Positions 49,937-60,330 of a stretch of DNA of 64,000 nt are shown here, in pieces. A program made the position numbers and the translations under genes. This DNA comes from Zophobihabitans entericus (GTDB lineage Bacteria; Pseudomonadota; Gammaproteobacteria; Enterobacterales; Orbaceae). The DNA lies in NCBI RefSeq assembly GCF_011745665.1, contig NZ_CP050253.1:1215418-1279417 (forward strand), given 5' to 3'. The stretch's first letter is position 1, and each line of letters begins with the position of its first letter. The notes beneath the pieces are model-generated. The model searched no databases. It saw only the letters and a program-made list of their open reading frames with translations, and was not told where the DNA came from.

Positions 49937-51070
49937 ATGTTTACTCAACGTAACAAATGGTTTAGTAAAAAATCTTCTTTAAATATCATTCCAATGATTG
50001 CTGGCATGACGCTAGCGGTATCTCAACCTGTATTTGCAAAAGATGACGTTGTCCGCGTATATAACTGGGCAGGTCAAATTGGCTCTACAACTATTTCTGA
50101 ATTCCAAAAAGAGACTGGTATTCGCGTTGTTTATGACGTATACGACTCAAATGAAGTTTTGGAAGGTAAGTTAATGGCTGGTCGTTCAGGTTTTGATGTC
50201 GTGTCGCCATCTGATAGTTTCCTTGCCAGACAAATTCAGTCTGATATCTATTTACCTTTAGATAAAAGCAAGTTACCAAACTGGAAAAACTTAAATCCTG
50301 AGCTAATGAAATTATTATCAGCTCATGACCCGGATAATACTTATTCAATTCCGTATGTGTGGATGACCACAGGAATTGGATATAACGTTGATATGATCAA
50401 AGCCCGTCTTGGTGATGATGCACCAACAGATAGCTGGGATCTTATTTTTAAACCAGAAAATCTTGAAAAATTAAAAGATTGTGGTGTGGCATTCTTAGAT
50501 GCGCCAACTGAAGTCTTTGCGAGTGTTTTAAACTATATTGGTAAAGATCCAAATAGTACGAGTGCTAATGACTATACCGGTCCTGCATATGACTTACTGG
50601 CTAAACTACGTCCAAACATTCGTTATTTCCATTCATCTCAATATATCAATGATATTGCGAATGGTGATATTTGTGTGGTTCTTGGTTGGGCTGGTGACGT
50701 TTTACAAGCGCGTGACAGAGCAAAAGAAGCTAATAATGGTGTAAATGTTCGTTACTACATTCCAAAAGAAGGTGCGATCGTATTCTTTGATACATTTGCA
50801 ATCCCTAAAGATTCTGAGAATGTGGAAGCGGCACATGAGTTCTTAAACTTTATCATGCGTCCTGATGTTGCGGCAGAAGTAACAAATGACGTGAACTTTG
50901 CAAGTGCAAATTTAGCAGCAAATGAGTTCATTCGTCCGGATGTTCTTAATGATCCGGCGGTTTACCCAACGCCAGCAGCAATGGAAAAATTATTTACGCT
51001 AAAAGTACAAGAGCCAAGACTTGAACGTACTATTACTCGTACCTGGACTAAAGTCAGAACTGGTAAGTAA
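49937..51070 (+). CDS. potF: Putrescine ABC transporter substrate-binding protein
   Basis: 377 residues from ATG 49937, with GGGAG 8 bases upstream; the in-frame start at 49850 would put 29 extra residues before the signal peptide. The signal peptide is cleaved after AVSQPVFA. VRVYNWAGQIG, FDVVSPSDSFLARQIQ and VWMTTGIGYN match E. coli PotF (370). It binds putrescine in the periplasm for PotGHI. A terminator after it should raise its level over the membrane components. Confidence 0.95.
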   Translation: MFTQRNKWFSKKSSLNIIPMIAGMTLAVSQPVFAKDDVVRVYNWAGQIGSTTISEFQKETGIRVVYDVYDSNEVLEGKLMAGRSGFDVVSPSDSFLARQIQSDIYLPLDKSKLPNWKNLNPELMKLLSAHDPDNTYSIPYVWMTTGIGYNVDMIKARLGDDAPTDSWDLIFKPENLEKLKDCGVAFLDAPTEVFASVLNYIGKDPNSTSANDYTGPAYDLLAKLRPNIRYFHSSQYINDIANGDICVVLGWAGDVLQARDRAKEANNGVNVRYYIPKEGAIVFFDTFAIPKDSENVEAAHEFLNFIMRPDVAAEVTNDVNFASANLAANEFIRPDVLNDPAVYPTPAAMEKLFTLKVQEPRLERTITRTWTKVRTGK

Positions 51071-51098
51071 TAGACATTAGTTAAAAGCTAAAATAGTA

Positions 51099-51133
51099 TA
51101 GACGGAAGAGCTACTCCTCCGTCTACTTTTTTT
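51099..51133 (+). terminator. Intercistronic terminator potF / potG
   Basis: tagacgga pairs with tccgtcta over an 11-base loop and is followed by seven Ts. Partial read-through would give the excess of binding protein over transporter usual for ABC importers. Confidence 0.88.
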
Positions 51134-51166
51134 ATAACACAGTATTGTTATGAGGAATTGTGTTAA

Positions 51167-52297
51167 ATGAATGAAACCGTAATTCATGCTCATCCAAAAA
51201 AGAAAATGGTGACACCATTATTAGAAATTAAAAACTTAACCAAAGTTTTTGGTGACTACTATGCGGTGGACGATCTTAATCTAACTATTTATGAAGGTGA
51301 AATTTTTGCCTTACTTGGTGCGTCGGGTAGTGGTAAGTCGACACTGCTGCGTATGCTGGCAGGTTTTGAGCAGCCGACATCTGGTCAAATTTTACTGGAT
51401 GGTAAAGACTTAGCACAGGTTCCACCATATCAAAGACCGTTGAACATGATGTTTCAATCATATGCTTTATTCCCTCATATGACTGTAGAGCAAAATATCG
51501 CTTTTGGTTTAAAACAAGATAAACTTTCTTCCCAGGAAATTAAACAACGTGTGGCAGAAATGCTAGCACTAGTGCATATGGAAGAGTACGGTAAACGTAA
51601 ACCGCATCAGCTTTCTGGTGGTCAGCGTCAACGTGTCGCTTTAGCGCGTAGCTTAGCAAAACGTCCTCGTCTGTTATTACTTGATGAGCCAATGGGTGCG
51701 CTTGATAAAAAACTTCGTGACCGTATGCAGCTTGAAGTTGTTGATATTCTTGAACAAGTAGGTGCGACTTGCGTCATGGTTACCCATGATCAGGAAGAAG
51801 CAATGACAATGGCTGGTCGTATTGCTATTATGAATAAAGGACAATTTGTTCAAATCGGTGAACCAGAAGAGATCTACGAGCATCCAACCAGCCGCTATAG
51901 TGCTGAATTTATCGGCTCAGTAAATATTTTTGAAGGCTTGTTACAAGAAACTCTGGATGATGGCTTATTAATTGCCTGTCCGGCACTGCGCCATCCTCTT
52001 AAAGTTGACTTTGATTCTCCGGTTGTTGAAGGTGTACCTGTTATGGTTGCGCTGCGCCCGGAAAAAATTCAACTGTGTGAAGAGATCCCTGAAGAGGGAT
52101 GTAACTTTGCTATTGGTGAAGTGGTCAATATCGCTTATTTAGGTGACTTATCCATTTATCATGTGCAGTTACATAGTGGTCAGATTATTTCTGCTCAACT
52201 ACAAAATGAACACCGTTTCCGTAAAGGAATGCCAACCTGGGGTGATGAAATGTACCTATGTTGGGAAGCGGATAGTTGTGTTGTACTTACTCTCTAA
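51167..52297 (+). CDS. potG: Putrescine ABC transporter ATP-binding protein
   Basis: 376 residues (E. coli PotG 377). Walker A GASGSGKST, signature LSGGQRQRV, Walker B LLLLDEPMGAL, and a C-terminal TOBE regulatory domain. It powers putrescine import by the PotHI channel. It is 6 bases from the potH upstream ATG and 21 from the chosen potH start. Confidence 0.97.
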   Translation: MNETVIHAHPKKKMVTPLLEIKNLTKVFGDYYAVDDLNLTIYEGEIFALLGASGSGKSTLLRMLAGFEQPTSGQILLDGKDLAQVPPYQRPLNMMFQSYALFPHMTVEQNIAFGLKQDKLSSQEIKQRVAEMLALVHMEEYGKRKPHQLSGGQRQRVALARSLAKRPRLLLLDEPMGALDKKLRDRMQLEVVDILEQVGATCVMVTHDQEEAMTMAGRIAIMNKGQFVQIGEPEEIYEHPTSRYSAEFIGSVNIFEGLLQETLDDGLLIACPALRHPLKVDFDSPVVEGVPVMVALRPEKIQLCEEIPEEGCNFAIGEVVNIAYLGDLSIYHVQLHSGQIISAQLQNEHRFRKGMPTWGDEMYLCWEADSCVVLTL

Positions 52298-52318
52298 TTT
52301 AAGATGGGGAAAGTAGAA

Positions 52319-53266
52319 ATGTCTCATTCTTCTGATGTAACTAAAGAAGATAGCAAATCATTCGCTTTATGGTTTGATATGTTTCTGGGGAAACATGGCC
52401 GTAAATTTGTGATCGCCGTACCTTATTTATGGATGATCCTGCTATTTTTATTACCATTTTTAATCGTCTTTAAGCTTAGTTTCTCTGAAATGATCCGGGC
52501 CATTCCTCCTTACACTGATTTAGTGTCATGGGAAGATGGTCTGATGAGTATTTCATTGAACTTTGGTAACTATATCAATTTAGTTGACGATACGCTTTAT
52601 ATCAGCGCTTATCTGCAGTCATTAAAAATTGCCTGTATCTCAACTTTACTGTGTATTTTAATTGGTTATCCTCTGGCGTGGGCAATATCTCAGTGTAAAT
52701 CATCAACACGTAATATTTTATTATTACTGGTCATTTTACCATCATGGACATCATTCTTAATTCGAGTTTATGCATGGATTGGGATCTTAAAAAATAATGG
52801 TTTACTTAATAACTTCTTGATGTGGTTAGGTGTGATTGACCAGCCTTTGGTGATATTAAATACGAATATTGCAGTGTATATCGGTATTGTTTACTCCTAT
52901 TTACCGTTTGTAGTACTGCCAATTTATACTTCACTGACTAAAATTGATAATACATTGATTGAAGCCGCGCTTGATTTAGGTTGTAAACCAATTAAAGCCT
53001 TCTTTACCGTCATTATTCCACTGACTAAAAGCGGAATTATTGCCGGCGGAATGTTAGTATTTATCCCGGCTGTAGGTGAATACGTTATTCCTGAACTACT
53101 TGGTGGTTCTGATACGATTATGATCGGTCGTGTTCTGTGGCAGGAATTCTTTAATAATCGTGACTGGCCGGCGGCAGCTGCGGTAGCGTCAGTAATGTTA
53201 TTGATTCTGATTATTCCTATCTTCTACTTTAATAAGTATCAAAATAAAGAGATGGGAGGTAAATAA
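52319..53266 (+). CDS. potH: Putrescine ABC transporter permease PotH
   Basis: 315 residues from ATG 52319, preceded by GGGG about 9 bases away; ATG 52304 lacks a site. Six membrane spans and the EAA loop EAALDLGCKPIKAFFTVIIP that docks on PotG. HGRKFVIAVPYLWMILLFLLP matches E. coli PotH. It forms the membrane channel with PotI. Confidence 0.96.
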   Translation: MSHSSDVTKEDSKSFALWFDMFLGKHGRKFVIAVPYLWMILLFLLPFLIVFKLSFSEMIRAIPPYTDLVSWEDGLMSISLNFGNYINLVDDTLYISAYLQSLKIACISTLLCILIGYPLAWAISQCKSSTRNILLLLVILPSWTSFLIRVYAWIGILKNNGLLNNFLMWLGVIDQPLVILNTNIAVYIGIVYSYLPFVVLPIYTSLTKIDNTLIEAALDLGCKPIKAFFTVIIPLTKSGIIAGGMLVFIPAVGEYVIPELLGGSDTIMIGRVLWQEFFNNRDWPAAAAVASVMLLILIIPIFYFNKYQNKEMGGK

Positions 53267-53268
53267 GC

Positions 53269-54282
53269 ATGAACTTTTCTATTATTGGTCGTTCAGCACT
53301 AGGCGTATTTATTGCTACTTTAGTTCTCTCATTTGCATTGACGATTTTAATTTCGTCGATGAGTATCGTCAGTTTACTGACTTCTCCGGGGGAACATGCT
53401 GATTTCTTTATTGGTATCTTAGTCTTTAGTGTGATTGTCACTGTCATTGTAACAATGGCTTTGATGATTAAAAGTTTGAAAGCTCTGATTCTATTAGTTG
53501 TCTTTTCATTCTTATATATCCCAATGTTGATGCTGGTTGTTTACTCATTTAACAGCTCGCGTCTGGTGACAGTCTGGGCGAGCTGGTCAACCAAATGGTA
53601 TGGCGAATTACTCAGTAATACAGCACTGATTAAAGCGGTTGGATTAAGTTTAAGTATTGCAGCGGCATCAGCAACGATGGCCGTTCTGCTTGGTACTCTA
53701 GCTTCGTTTGCTATCGTGCGTTTTCGTCGTTTCCGTGGTGCTAATCTGTTCTCATTTATGACGACAGCACCTCTGGTTATGCCTGATGTTATTACTGGTC
53801 TGTCATTACTATTATTATTTGTAGCGATGGGACAAGCACTTGGCTGGCCACAAGATCGTGGTGCGCTAACTATCTGGATGGCGCATGTAACATTCTGTAC
53901 TGCTTATGTGGCGGTTGTTGTGAGTGCAAGACTGCGTGAACTAGATAAGTCATTAGAAGAAGCGGCAATGGATTTAGGTGCTAATCCATTAAAAGTATTC
54001 TTTATCATTACCATTCCAATGATTGCACCGGCACTGATTTCTGGCTGGTTACTGGCATTCACTTTATCGCTTGATGATTTAGTTATTGCCAGCTTCGTTG
54101 CCGGACCGGGTGCAACAACCTTACCAATGCTAATTTTCTCCAAAGTTAGACTTGGGGTTGACCCGCAAATTAATGCGCTGGCAACGATTATTCTTCTGAT
54201 TGTCGGTATCATCGGATTTATTTCATGGTTGATGATAAGAAGAGCAGAAAAAAGGCATCTTAGAGAATTAAGACGTCATTAA
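53269..54282 (+). CDS. potI: Putrescine ABC transporter permease PotI with N-terminal extension
   Basis: 337 residues versus 281 in E. coli. The E. coli-like part begins near residue 70 (VVFSFLYIPMLMLVVYSFNSS), with the EAA loop EEAAMDLGANPLKVFFIITIP. The extra N-terminal ~56-68 residues carry two added hydrophobic segments (about 11-33 and 47-66). The start at 53269 has a strong GGGAGG, and the internal ATG at 53464 has none, so the extension is probably translated. Confidence 0.92.
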   Translation: MNFSIIGRSALGVFIATLVLSFALTILISSMSIVSLLTSPGEHADFFIGILVFSVIVTVIVTMALMIKSLKALILLVVFSFLYIPMLMLVVYSFNSSRLVTVWASWSTKWYGELLSNTALIKAVGLSLSIAAASATMAVLLGTLASFAIVRFRRFRGANLFSFMTTAPLVMPDVITGLSLLLLFVAMGQALGWPQDRGALTIWMAHVTFCTAYVAVVVSARLRELDKSLEEAAMDLGANPLKVFFIITIPMIAPALISGWLLAFTLSLDDLVIASFVAGPGATTLPMLIFSKVRLGVDPQINALATIILLIVGIIGFISWLMIRRAEKRHLRELRRH

Positions 54283-54299
54283 TTCTGAAACTGAATAAA

Positions 54300-54327
54300 A
54301 CAAGGGAGCGTAAGCTCCCTTGTTTTT
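54300..54327 (+). terminator. potFGHI operon terminator
   Basis: acaagggagc pairs with gctcccttgt across a GTAA tetraloop, followed by five Ts; 18 bases after potI. Confidence 0.93.
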
Positions 54328-54448
54328 ATAAAGTGATGTTTTTATAGTGCTATGTTTTTAGAGTTATTTAATAAATAGATTGAGTTTACGCTCGAAGAGT
54401 GATAAATATATTGCCCATGTTACAACGTCGCTGTCACTTTATACATAT

Positions 54449-54910
54449 ATGAAATATCAACAACTAGAGAATTTAGAATGTGGCTGGAAATGGGCTTATC
54501 TGGTGAAAAAACACCGGGAAGGGGAGCCCATTACGCGACATATTGAGCGTAGTGCTGCGACAGCTGCTGTAGGGCAGTTGTTACAACTGGAAAACAATCC
54601 GACAGGTGTACTGGACTGGATCGATCAGCATATGAATCCTGAACTGGATAATCGTCTGAAACAAACTATTCGTGCCAGACGAAAAAGACACTTTAATGCT
54701 GAACAACAGCATTTGAGAAAGAAATCGATTGATCTTGAGTTTCTTGTATGGCAACGTTTAGCCAATTTAGCAAAACGTAGGAATTCGACACTATCTGAAA
54801 CTATCATTCAACTGCTGGAAGATGCAGAACAGAAAGAGAAATATGCAAATAAGATGTCGTCATTAAAACAAGACCTCGAGTCATTACTTTTTACGAATGA
54901 TAATCAATAG
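54449..54910 (+). CDS. matP: Macrodomain Ter protein MatP
   Basis: 153 residues from ATG 54449, where E. coli MatP also begins ([10 protein letters not shown]); the upstream TTG at 54380 adds 23 residues not found in E. coli. The ribosome-binding site is weak. [24 protein letters not shown] is the DNA-binding four-helix/ribbon region, and the C-terminus is a coiled coil. It binds matS sites and organises the terminus macrodomain, which implies a chromosomal Ter domain in this organism. Confidence 0.93.
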   Translation: MKYQQLENLECGWKWAYLVKKHREGEPITRHIERSAATAAVGQLLQLENNPTGVLDWIDQHMNPELDNRLKQTIRARRKRHFNAEQQHLRKKSIDLEFLVWQRLANLAKRRNSTLSETIIQLLEDAEQKEKYANKMSSLKQDLESLLFTNDNQ

Positions 54911-54993
54911 ATAGTGTCGTCAGGATTGAATTTTAAAATAGACGATCATATATCACTGCTATTGAGACAAATTAAAAATATTAAGGTGTAGTT

Positions 54994-57603
54994 ATGGGTA
55001 AGTCCCTGGTAATAGTGGAATCACCAGCAAAAGCAAAAACAATTAATAAATATTTAGGTAAAGAATTTGTTGTTAAATCAAGTGTTGGACATATTCGTGA
55101 TCTGCCTGTAAGCGGAACGGGTAAACGTATTTCTGTCGCTAAAAAAGATGATAAAGCAGAAGATAAGAAAACCAAAACGAAGCGTTCAGCACAACAAGCT
55201 CTTGTCGATCGTATGGGTGTTGATCCATATAACGACTGGAATGCACATTATGAAATCCTGCCGGGTAAGGAACGTGTTGTTTCGGAACTGAAAAAACTGG
55301 CTAAAGATGCTGATACCATTTACCTCGCAACCGACTTGGATAGAGAAGGGGAAGCGATTGCCTGGCATCTGAAAGAAGTGATTGGTGGGGACGAAAGCAA
55401 ATATCGCCGTGTAGTCTTTAATGAGATCACGAAAACTGCCATTCAAAATGCCTTTAAAGAACCAAATCACTTAGATATTAACCGGGTAAATGCTCAGCAG
55501 GCGCGTCGATTTATGGACCGCGTAGTGGGCTTTATGCTATCTCCACTACTTTGGAAGAAAGTAGCCAGAGGGCTATCAGCGGGTCGTGTGCAATCAGTTG
55601 CTGTACGTCTTGTGGTTGAACGTGAACGTGAAATCCGTGCTTTTATTCCGGAAGAGTTCTGGGAACTTCATGCTGACTTACTAACGGCTAAACAACCTAT
55701 CAATATGCAGGTCACTCACTTTAAAGGTGAAGCGTATAAACCTGTTAATAGAATGGAAATTGATTTAGCACTTGAGTTACTTGATGGTGTGCAGTATCAG
55801 GTTACCGAACGTGAAGATAAACCAACCAAAAGTAACCCGGGAGCTCCGTTTATTACCTCAACATTACAGCAGGCAGCAAGTACGCGTCTGGGCTTTGGTG
55901 TTAAGAAAACCATGTTACTGGCGCAGCGCCTTTACGAAGCAGGTTATATTACTTATATGCGTACTGACTCAACCAATCTTAGTCAGGATGCGATCACCAT
56001 GGCTCGTGGCTATATTGGTAAAAAGTTTGGAGATAAATATTTACCAAAATCATTTAATATCTATTCCAGTAAACAAAACTCACAGGAAGCTCATGAAGCG
56101 ATTCGTCCTTCTGATGTGAATTTGTCATCTGAGCAGATTAAAGATGTTGAAGCTGATGCTAAAAAGCTTTATCAACTGATTTGGCAACAATTTGTGGCGT
56201 GTCAAATGACGCCGGCTGAATATGATTCAACGACCTTAACAGTTAAAGCAGGTGATTTCCTGTTAAAAGCTAAAGGCCGCACATTACGTTTTGATGGCTG
56301 GACTAAAGTGCAACCAGCACTGCGCAAAAATGATGAAGATAATATTCTTCCTCCGGCGGCAGTGGGTGACAAACTGACTTTAGTTGAATTACTACCAAGT
56401 CAACACTTTACTAAACCGGCAGCGCGTTATAACGAAGCTTCTTTAGTTAAAGAATTGGAAAAACGTGGTATTGGTCGTCCGTCTACTTATGCAACAATTA
56501 TTTCTACCATTCAGGATCGTGGTTATGTTCGTTTAGAAAACCGTCGCTTCTATGCTGAAAAAATTGGTGAAATCGTCACTGATCGTTTAACTGAAACATT
56601 CGACGATCTGATGAGTTATGACTTTACTGCGCGCATGGAAGATGAGCTGGATGACGTTGCGACTAAAAAGACTCAATGGAAAGCTGTACTCGATGCCTTT
56701 TTTGGTGATTTTAATAAACATCTGGAGCAAGCAGAAAAAGATCCTGATGCCGGTGGTATGCGTTTAAACCAATTGGTTCCTATTCCAATTTCGTGTCCTA
56801 ACTGCTCACGTCAAATGGGGATTAAAACAGCAAGTTCAGGTGTATTTTTAGCTTGTACAGGTTATAGCTTACCGCCGAAAGAGCGTTGTAAACAAACCAT
56901 TAATTTAATCCCGGAACATGAAGCGCTAAATATTCTGGAAGACACTGAATCAGCAGAAACGAATGCTCTGCGTGCTCGTAGACGCTGTACCATTTGTAAT
57001 ACTGCGATGGATACTTATCTGTTAGATGGTAGCCGTAAATTACATATCTGTGGTAATAACCCGATTTGTGAAGGCTTTGAAGTGGAAGAAGGTAACTTTA
57101 AAGTGAAAGGCTATGAAGGGCCAATTGTCGAGTGCGATAAATGTGGTTCGGATATGCACTTAAAATCAGGCCGTTTTGGTATTTACATGGGATGTACTAA
57201 TCCAGATTGTAAAAATACCCGTAAGATCTTAAAAAATGGTGATGTAGCTCCACCAAAAGAAGATCCGGTAGCACTACCAGAACTTAAAACCACTAAATCA
57301 GATGCGTACTTTGTTCTGCGTGATGGTGCGGCAGGTATTTTCTTAGCAGCGAATACATTCCCGAAATCTCGTGAGACAAGAGCACCACTGGTTGAAGAGT
57401 TAATTCGTTTTAAAGATCGCTTGCCGGCTAAATATGAATACTTAACTCAGGCTCCGACAGAAGATCCGGATGGTAATAAAGCGGTTGTTCGTTTTAGTCG
57501 TAAGAATAAAGAACAATACGTCACGTCTGAGAAAAACGGCAAGGCGACTAGTTGGGCGTTACATTACGTTAACGGCAAATGGGTAAGCACTAAAGCAAAA
57601 TAA
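54994..57603 (+). CDS. topA: DNA topoisomerase I
   Basis: 869 residues (E. coli 865). TOPRIM domain with [19 protein letters not shown] and [11 protein letters not shown]. The catalytic Tyr321 is in [13 protein letters not shown]. Three C-terminal zinc-ribbon units ([24 protein letters not shown]) and further ribbon domains follow. It relaxes negative supercoils. cysB follows after 47 bases, the usual enterobacterial order. Confidence 0.98.
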   Translation: MGKSLVIVESPAKAKTINKYLGKEFVVKSSVGHIRDLPVSGTGKRISVAKKDDKAEDKKTKTKRSAQQALVDRMGVDPYNDWNAHYEILPGKERVVSELKKLAKDADTIYLATDLDREGEAIAWHLKEVIGGDESKYRRVVFNEITKTAIQNAFKEPNHLDINRVNAQQARRFMDRVVGFMLSPLLWKKVARGLSAGRVQSVAVRLVVEREREIRAFIPEEFWELHADLLTAKQPINMQVTHFKGEAYKPVNRMEIDLALELLDGVQYQVTEREDKPTKSNPGAPFITSTLQQAASTRLGFGVKKTMLLAQRLYEAGYITYMRTDSTNLSQDAITMARGYIGKKFGDKYLPKSFNIYSSKQNSQEAHEAIRPSDVNLSSEQIKDVEADAKKLYQLIWQQFVACQMTPAEYDSTTLTVKAGDFLLKAKGRTLRFDGWTKVQPALRKNDEDNILPPAAVGDKLTLVELLPSQHFTKPAARYNEASLVKELEKRGIGRPSTYATIISTIQDRGYVRLENRRFYAEKIGEIVTDRLTETFDDLMSYDFTARMEDELDDVATKKTQWKAVLDAFFGDFNKHLEQAEKDPDAGGMRLNQLVPIPISCPNCSRQMGIKTASSGVFLACTGYSLPPKERCKQTINLIPEHEALNILEDTESAETNALRARRRCTICNTAMDTYLLDGSRKLHICGNNPICEGFEVEEGNFKVKGYEGPIVECDKCGSDMHLKSGRFGIYMGCTNPDCKNTRKILKNGDVAPPKEDPVALPELKTTKSDAYFVLRDGAAGIFLAANTFPKSRETRAPLVEELIRFKDRLPAKYEYLTQAPTEDPDGNKAVVRFSRKNKEQYVTSEKNGKATSWALHYVNGKWVSTKAK

Positions 57604-57628
57604 GATTAATTCAATTTGATTAATCTTA
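57601..57628 (+). terminator. Hairpin overlapping topA stop codon
   Basis: taagattaat (including the TAA stop) pairs with attaatctta across an 8-base loop. No T-tract follows, so it is more a structural mRNA end or attenuator before cysB than a full terminator. Confidence 0.45.
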
Positions 57629-57650
57629 ACTGACAAGGAAGAAGGCTGAG

Positions 57651-58622
57651 ATGAAACTGCAACAACTTCGTTATATTGTCGAAGTAGCCAATCACGACTT
57701 AAATGTGTCGTCGACTGCAGACAGCCTTTATACCTCTCAGCCGGGTATCAGTAAGCAAATTAAACTTCTGGAAGATGAACTGGGCGTGCAAATTTTTGCA
57801 CGTACCGGTAAACATTTAACGAGTATTACGCCAATTGGTGAAACGATTATTGCTCTTTCGCGGGAAGTGCTCGCTAAAACCAAATCGATTAAAGATATTG
57901 CCAGCGAACACCACCAGCCAAATACCGGCACATTAAATATCACCACAACTTATACGCAGGCGCGTTATGTTCTGCCGCAAGTGATTCAGCAGTTTATTCA
58001 AAAGTATCCTAAAATCTTATTGCATTTAGAGCAGGGTATGCCTGATCAGCTGATTGAAGATGTGATTAGTGGAAAGGTTGATTTTGCGATCACAACAGAC
58101 TTACCGGTGGTGAACGAAGAGTGTGTGGTACTGCCTTGTTATCACTGGAACTATTCTGTTGTCGTCAAAAAAGACCATCCTTTAGCAAAAGAGCCAAAGC
58201 TCACAATCGATATGCTGGCAAATTATCCGCTGGTAAGTTATGACTTCTCAAATGATGGTTCTGACCTTTATCATGCGTTTGCCAAAGCGCAAAAAACACC
58301 AAATATAGCGTTCAGTACTGCTGATGCAGATCTGATCAAAACTTACGTTAAACTTGGTGTGGGCGTTGGTATTGTGGCAAAAATGGCGGTTAATACCACA
58401 GAGGATAGTGATTTAGTGGTACTCAATGCAGGTCATCTGTTCTCTTATAACACCACCTATATTGTCTTTATGCGTAATCTGTTTTTACGTCACTATATGT
58501 ACGATTTCATCAATCAATTTTCATCTCATCTGACTAAAGAACTGGTCAATAACGCGCTGGATTGTGGCTCAAACACTGAGATTCAGGCGATGTTTAATGG
58601 TATTAAATTACCGGTTAAGTAA
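57651..58622 (+). CDS. cysB: LysR-type regulator CysB
   Basis: 323 residues (E. coli 324). N-terminal helix-turn-helix in MKLQQLRYIVEVANHDLNVS and SQPGISKQIKLLEDELG, then a sulfate/N-acetylserine-binding effector domain (TTYTQARYVLPQVI). It activates cysteine biosynthesis and sulfur-source uptake genes under sulfur limitation. Its nearness to the lyase/ABC operon at 60331 is suggestive but they are not one transcript. Confidence 0.97.
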   Translation: MKLQQLRYIVEVANHDLNVSSTADSLYTSQPGISKQIKLLEDELGVQIFARTGKHLTSITPIGETIIALSREVLAKTKSIKDIASEHHQPNTGTLNITTTYTQARYVLPQVIQQFIQKYPKILLHLEQGMPDQLIEDVISGKVDFAITTDLPVVNEECVVLPCYHWNYSVVVKKDHPLAKEPKLTIDMLANYPLVSYDFSNDGSDLYHAFAKAQKTPNIAFSTADADLIKTYVKLGVGVGIVAKMAVNTTEDSDLVVLNAGHLFSYNTTYIVFMRNLFLRHYMYDFINQFSSHLTKELVNNALDCGSNTEIQAMFNGIKLPVK

Positions 58623-58850
58623 TCTCACTTATTATTTATATATTCATCATCTGAGTAATAAATATGTCATTAATATTTATTGAATTTATTATGATGTTAA
58701 AATAGCGACACCCCTAATTTACCCTTTTTATTTTGGTTCTTGTAACCATTTGATTTTATTAAAGATAAATAAAGGCTAGAAAAAAGGGTTATTTAATGTA
58801 AATATATCCTCGCTCTTTAAAAACTAATGCTTAGAGAAAATATAACTCTA
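58623..58850 (+). other. AT-rich intergenic sequence, possible CRISPR leader
   Basis: Non-coding stretch between cysB and the CRISPR-like repeats. It is strongly AT-rich with ctctttaaaaa near 58813. The degenerate repeat is at the far end of the array, so a leader, if any, would lie here. No cas gene is present. Confidence 0.4.
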
Positions 58851-58938
58851 GTTCACTGCTGTATAAGCAGTTTAGAAATGATTATTAATATTAAACTTAA
58901 ATTGGCTACCGTTCACTGCTGCATAAGCAGACTAACAC
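58851..58938 (+). CRISPR. One-spacer CRISPR locus, type I-F-like repeats
   Basis: The 28-base repeat at 58851-58878 starts gttcactgctgtataagcag and ends tttagaaa. This is close to type I-F repeats known from enterobacteria (gttcactgccgtacaggcag... with a tagaaa end), and the internal ctgct/agcag palindrome is kept. A 32-base spacer (58879-58910) follows, the standard I-F spacer length. The second repeat (58911-58938) keeps its first 20 bases with one change and diverges at the 3' end, as terminal repeats do. No cas genes are in the window, so it depends on a distant I-F system or is a remnant. Confidence 0.8.
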
Positions 58939-59167
58939 CTGAAATAAACACACATTATTCAGTTATAAAAATTCTCTTTCACAAGGCATTAGTCTCTTTT
59001 CAAAACATCATGTATAATGCGCGACAACAAACGTAGTCGCCTACTGTCTACATCCACTTTTCTTATTAGTTATTTATTAACGCGATATAAGCCTGAGCTT
59101 AGGGTTTTGCTTGTATTCGTTTAAGGTAGCCTTATAGAGTAAACACGAGTAACAAAGGGGAATGAGT
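58939..59167 (+). promoter_or_regulatory. corA upstream region
   Basis: About 230 bases with no gene. Near 59060-59150 it holds purine/T-mixed sequence that may form the corA leader. The strong aaagggg just before 59161 is spaced correctly for the ATG at 59168. No magnesium riboswitch was recognised. Confidence 0.35.
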
Positions 59168-60112
59168 ATGCTTAATGCATTCCAGCTTAAAAACAGACAA
59201 CTATCACGCTTGAGTGAAGATGAAGATTTAAAATCAGCCACTTGGATTGATTTAGTTGAACCGGAAGAAGACGACCGTCATCGTGTTTATGAACACCTCG
59301 GCCAGAACCTCGCTACCAGTATTGAACTTGACGATATCGAAGCATCCGCTCGTTTTTTCGAAGACAAAGACGGGCTCCATATTCACTCCTTTTTCTTTTT
59401 TGAAGATGCCGAGGATCATGCCGGTAACTCAACTGTGGCATTTACCATCCGTGATGATCGCCTGTTTACCCTGCGTGAGCGTGAGTTACCTGCGTTTCGC
59501 TTGTATCGCATGCGTTCCCGTTACCAAAAACTGAGTGATGGTAATGCGTATGAAGTGTTACTCGATCTGTTTGAAACTAAAGTTGAACAGCTTGCTGATG
59601 AGATCGAAAATATCTACAGTAAACTGGAAGAACTTGGTCGTGTCATCATGAAAGGCTCAGCACAAGAAGGTTATGATGAAGCTATCTCAACTTTAGCAGA
59701 GCTGGAAGATATCGGCTGGAAAGTGCGTCTGTGTTTGATGGATAGTCAACGAGCACTTAACTACCTGATTCGTCGTGCCAAGATGCCTGGTGATCAACTA
59801 GAACAAGCGCGCGAGGTTATCCGCGATATTGAATCACTGATTCCACATAACGAATCTTTATTTCAAAAAGTAAACTTCTTAATGCAGGCGGCGATGGGTT
59901 TCATTAATATCGAGCAAAGCCGTATTATTAAAATCTTCTCGGTTGTGTCAGTGGTCTTCCTGCCGCCAACAGTGGTTGCATCTGCTTATGGTATGAACTT
60001 TGACTTCATGCCGGAAACACACTGGAAATACGGTTATCCTTTTGCTATCGCCTTAATGCTGATGGCCGCTTTAGCGCCTTATATCTATTTTAAAATAAAG
60101 AAATGGTTATAA
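59168..60112 (+). CDS. corA: Magnesium/cobalt transport protein CorA
   Basis: 314 residues from ATG 59168, seven bases after AAAGGGG; ATG 59162 is only one base from it. [15 protein letters not shown] aligns with the E. coli start. The long cytoplasmic helix region is followed by two C-terminal membrane helices with the selectivity signature YGMNF. It forms a pentameric Mg2+ channel. Confidence 0.97.
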   Translation: MLNAFQLKNRQLSRLSEDEDLKSATWIDLVEPEEDDRHRVYEHLGQNLATSIELDDIEASARFFEDKDGLHIHSFFFFEDAEDHAGNSTVAFTIRDDRLFTLRERELPAFRLYRMRSRYQKLSDGNAYEVLLDLFETKVEQLADEIENIYSKLEELGRVIMKGSAQEGYDEAISTLAELEDIGWKVRLCLMDSQRALNYLIRRAKMPGDQLEQAREVIRDIESLIPHNESLFQKVNFLMQAAMGFINIEQSRIIKIFSVVSVVFLPPTVVASAYGMNFDFMPETHWKYGYPFAIALMLMAALAPYIYFKIKKWL

Positions 60113-60126
60113 ATAATTTCTTCAAT

Positions 60127-60167
60127 AAAATCAATAACTTGAACTTATTAAGTTATTGATTTTATTT
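60127..60167 (+). terminator. corA terminator
   Basis: aaaatcaataactt (60127-60140) pairs perfectly with aagttattgatttt (60150-60163), with a T-rich tail; 14 bases after the corA stop. Confidence 0.82.
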
Positions 60168-60330
60168 TAATTTCTGCTTTTTTATCTCCTTATTCCATTT
60201 AGTTATAACAATATAAAAACTCCGTATTAGACAATTTATTACTAAAGCTTAATAATCCATATTAAAGATTCACTATTGATAGACGTTATAAATATTGGTT
60301 TATCAATGAATATAATAGATTGAGGATTAT

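Noticed and set aside
54380-54448. Extended MatP from TTG 54380
   Set aside because: E. coli MatP begins at MKYQQLEN, corresponding to 54449; the extension has no family support.
58827-59036. A 69-residue frame covering the CRISPR-like repeats
   Set aside because: The Cys/His/Ser repeats in it are just translations of the two CRISPR repeats; there is no ribosome-binding site.
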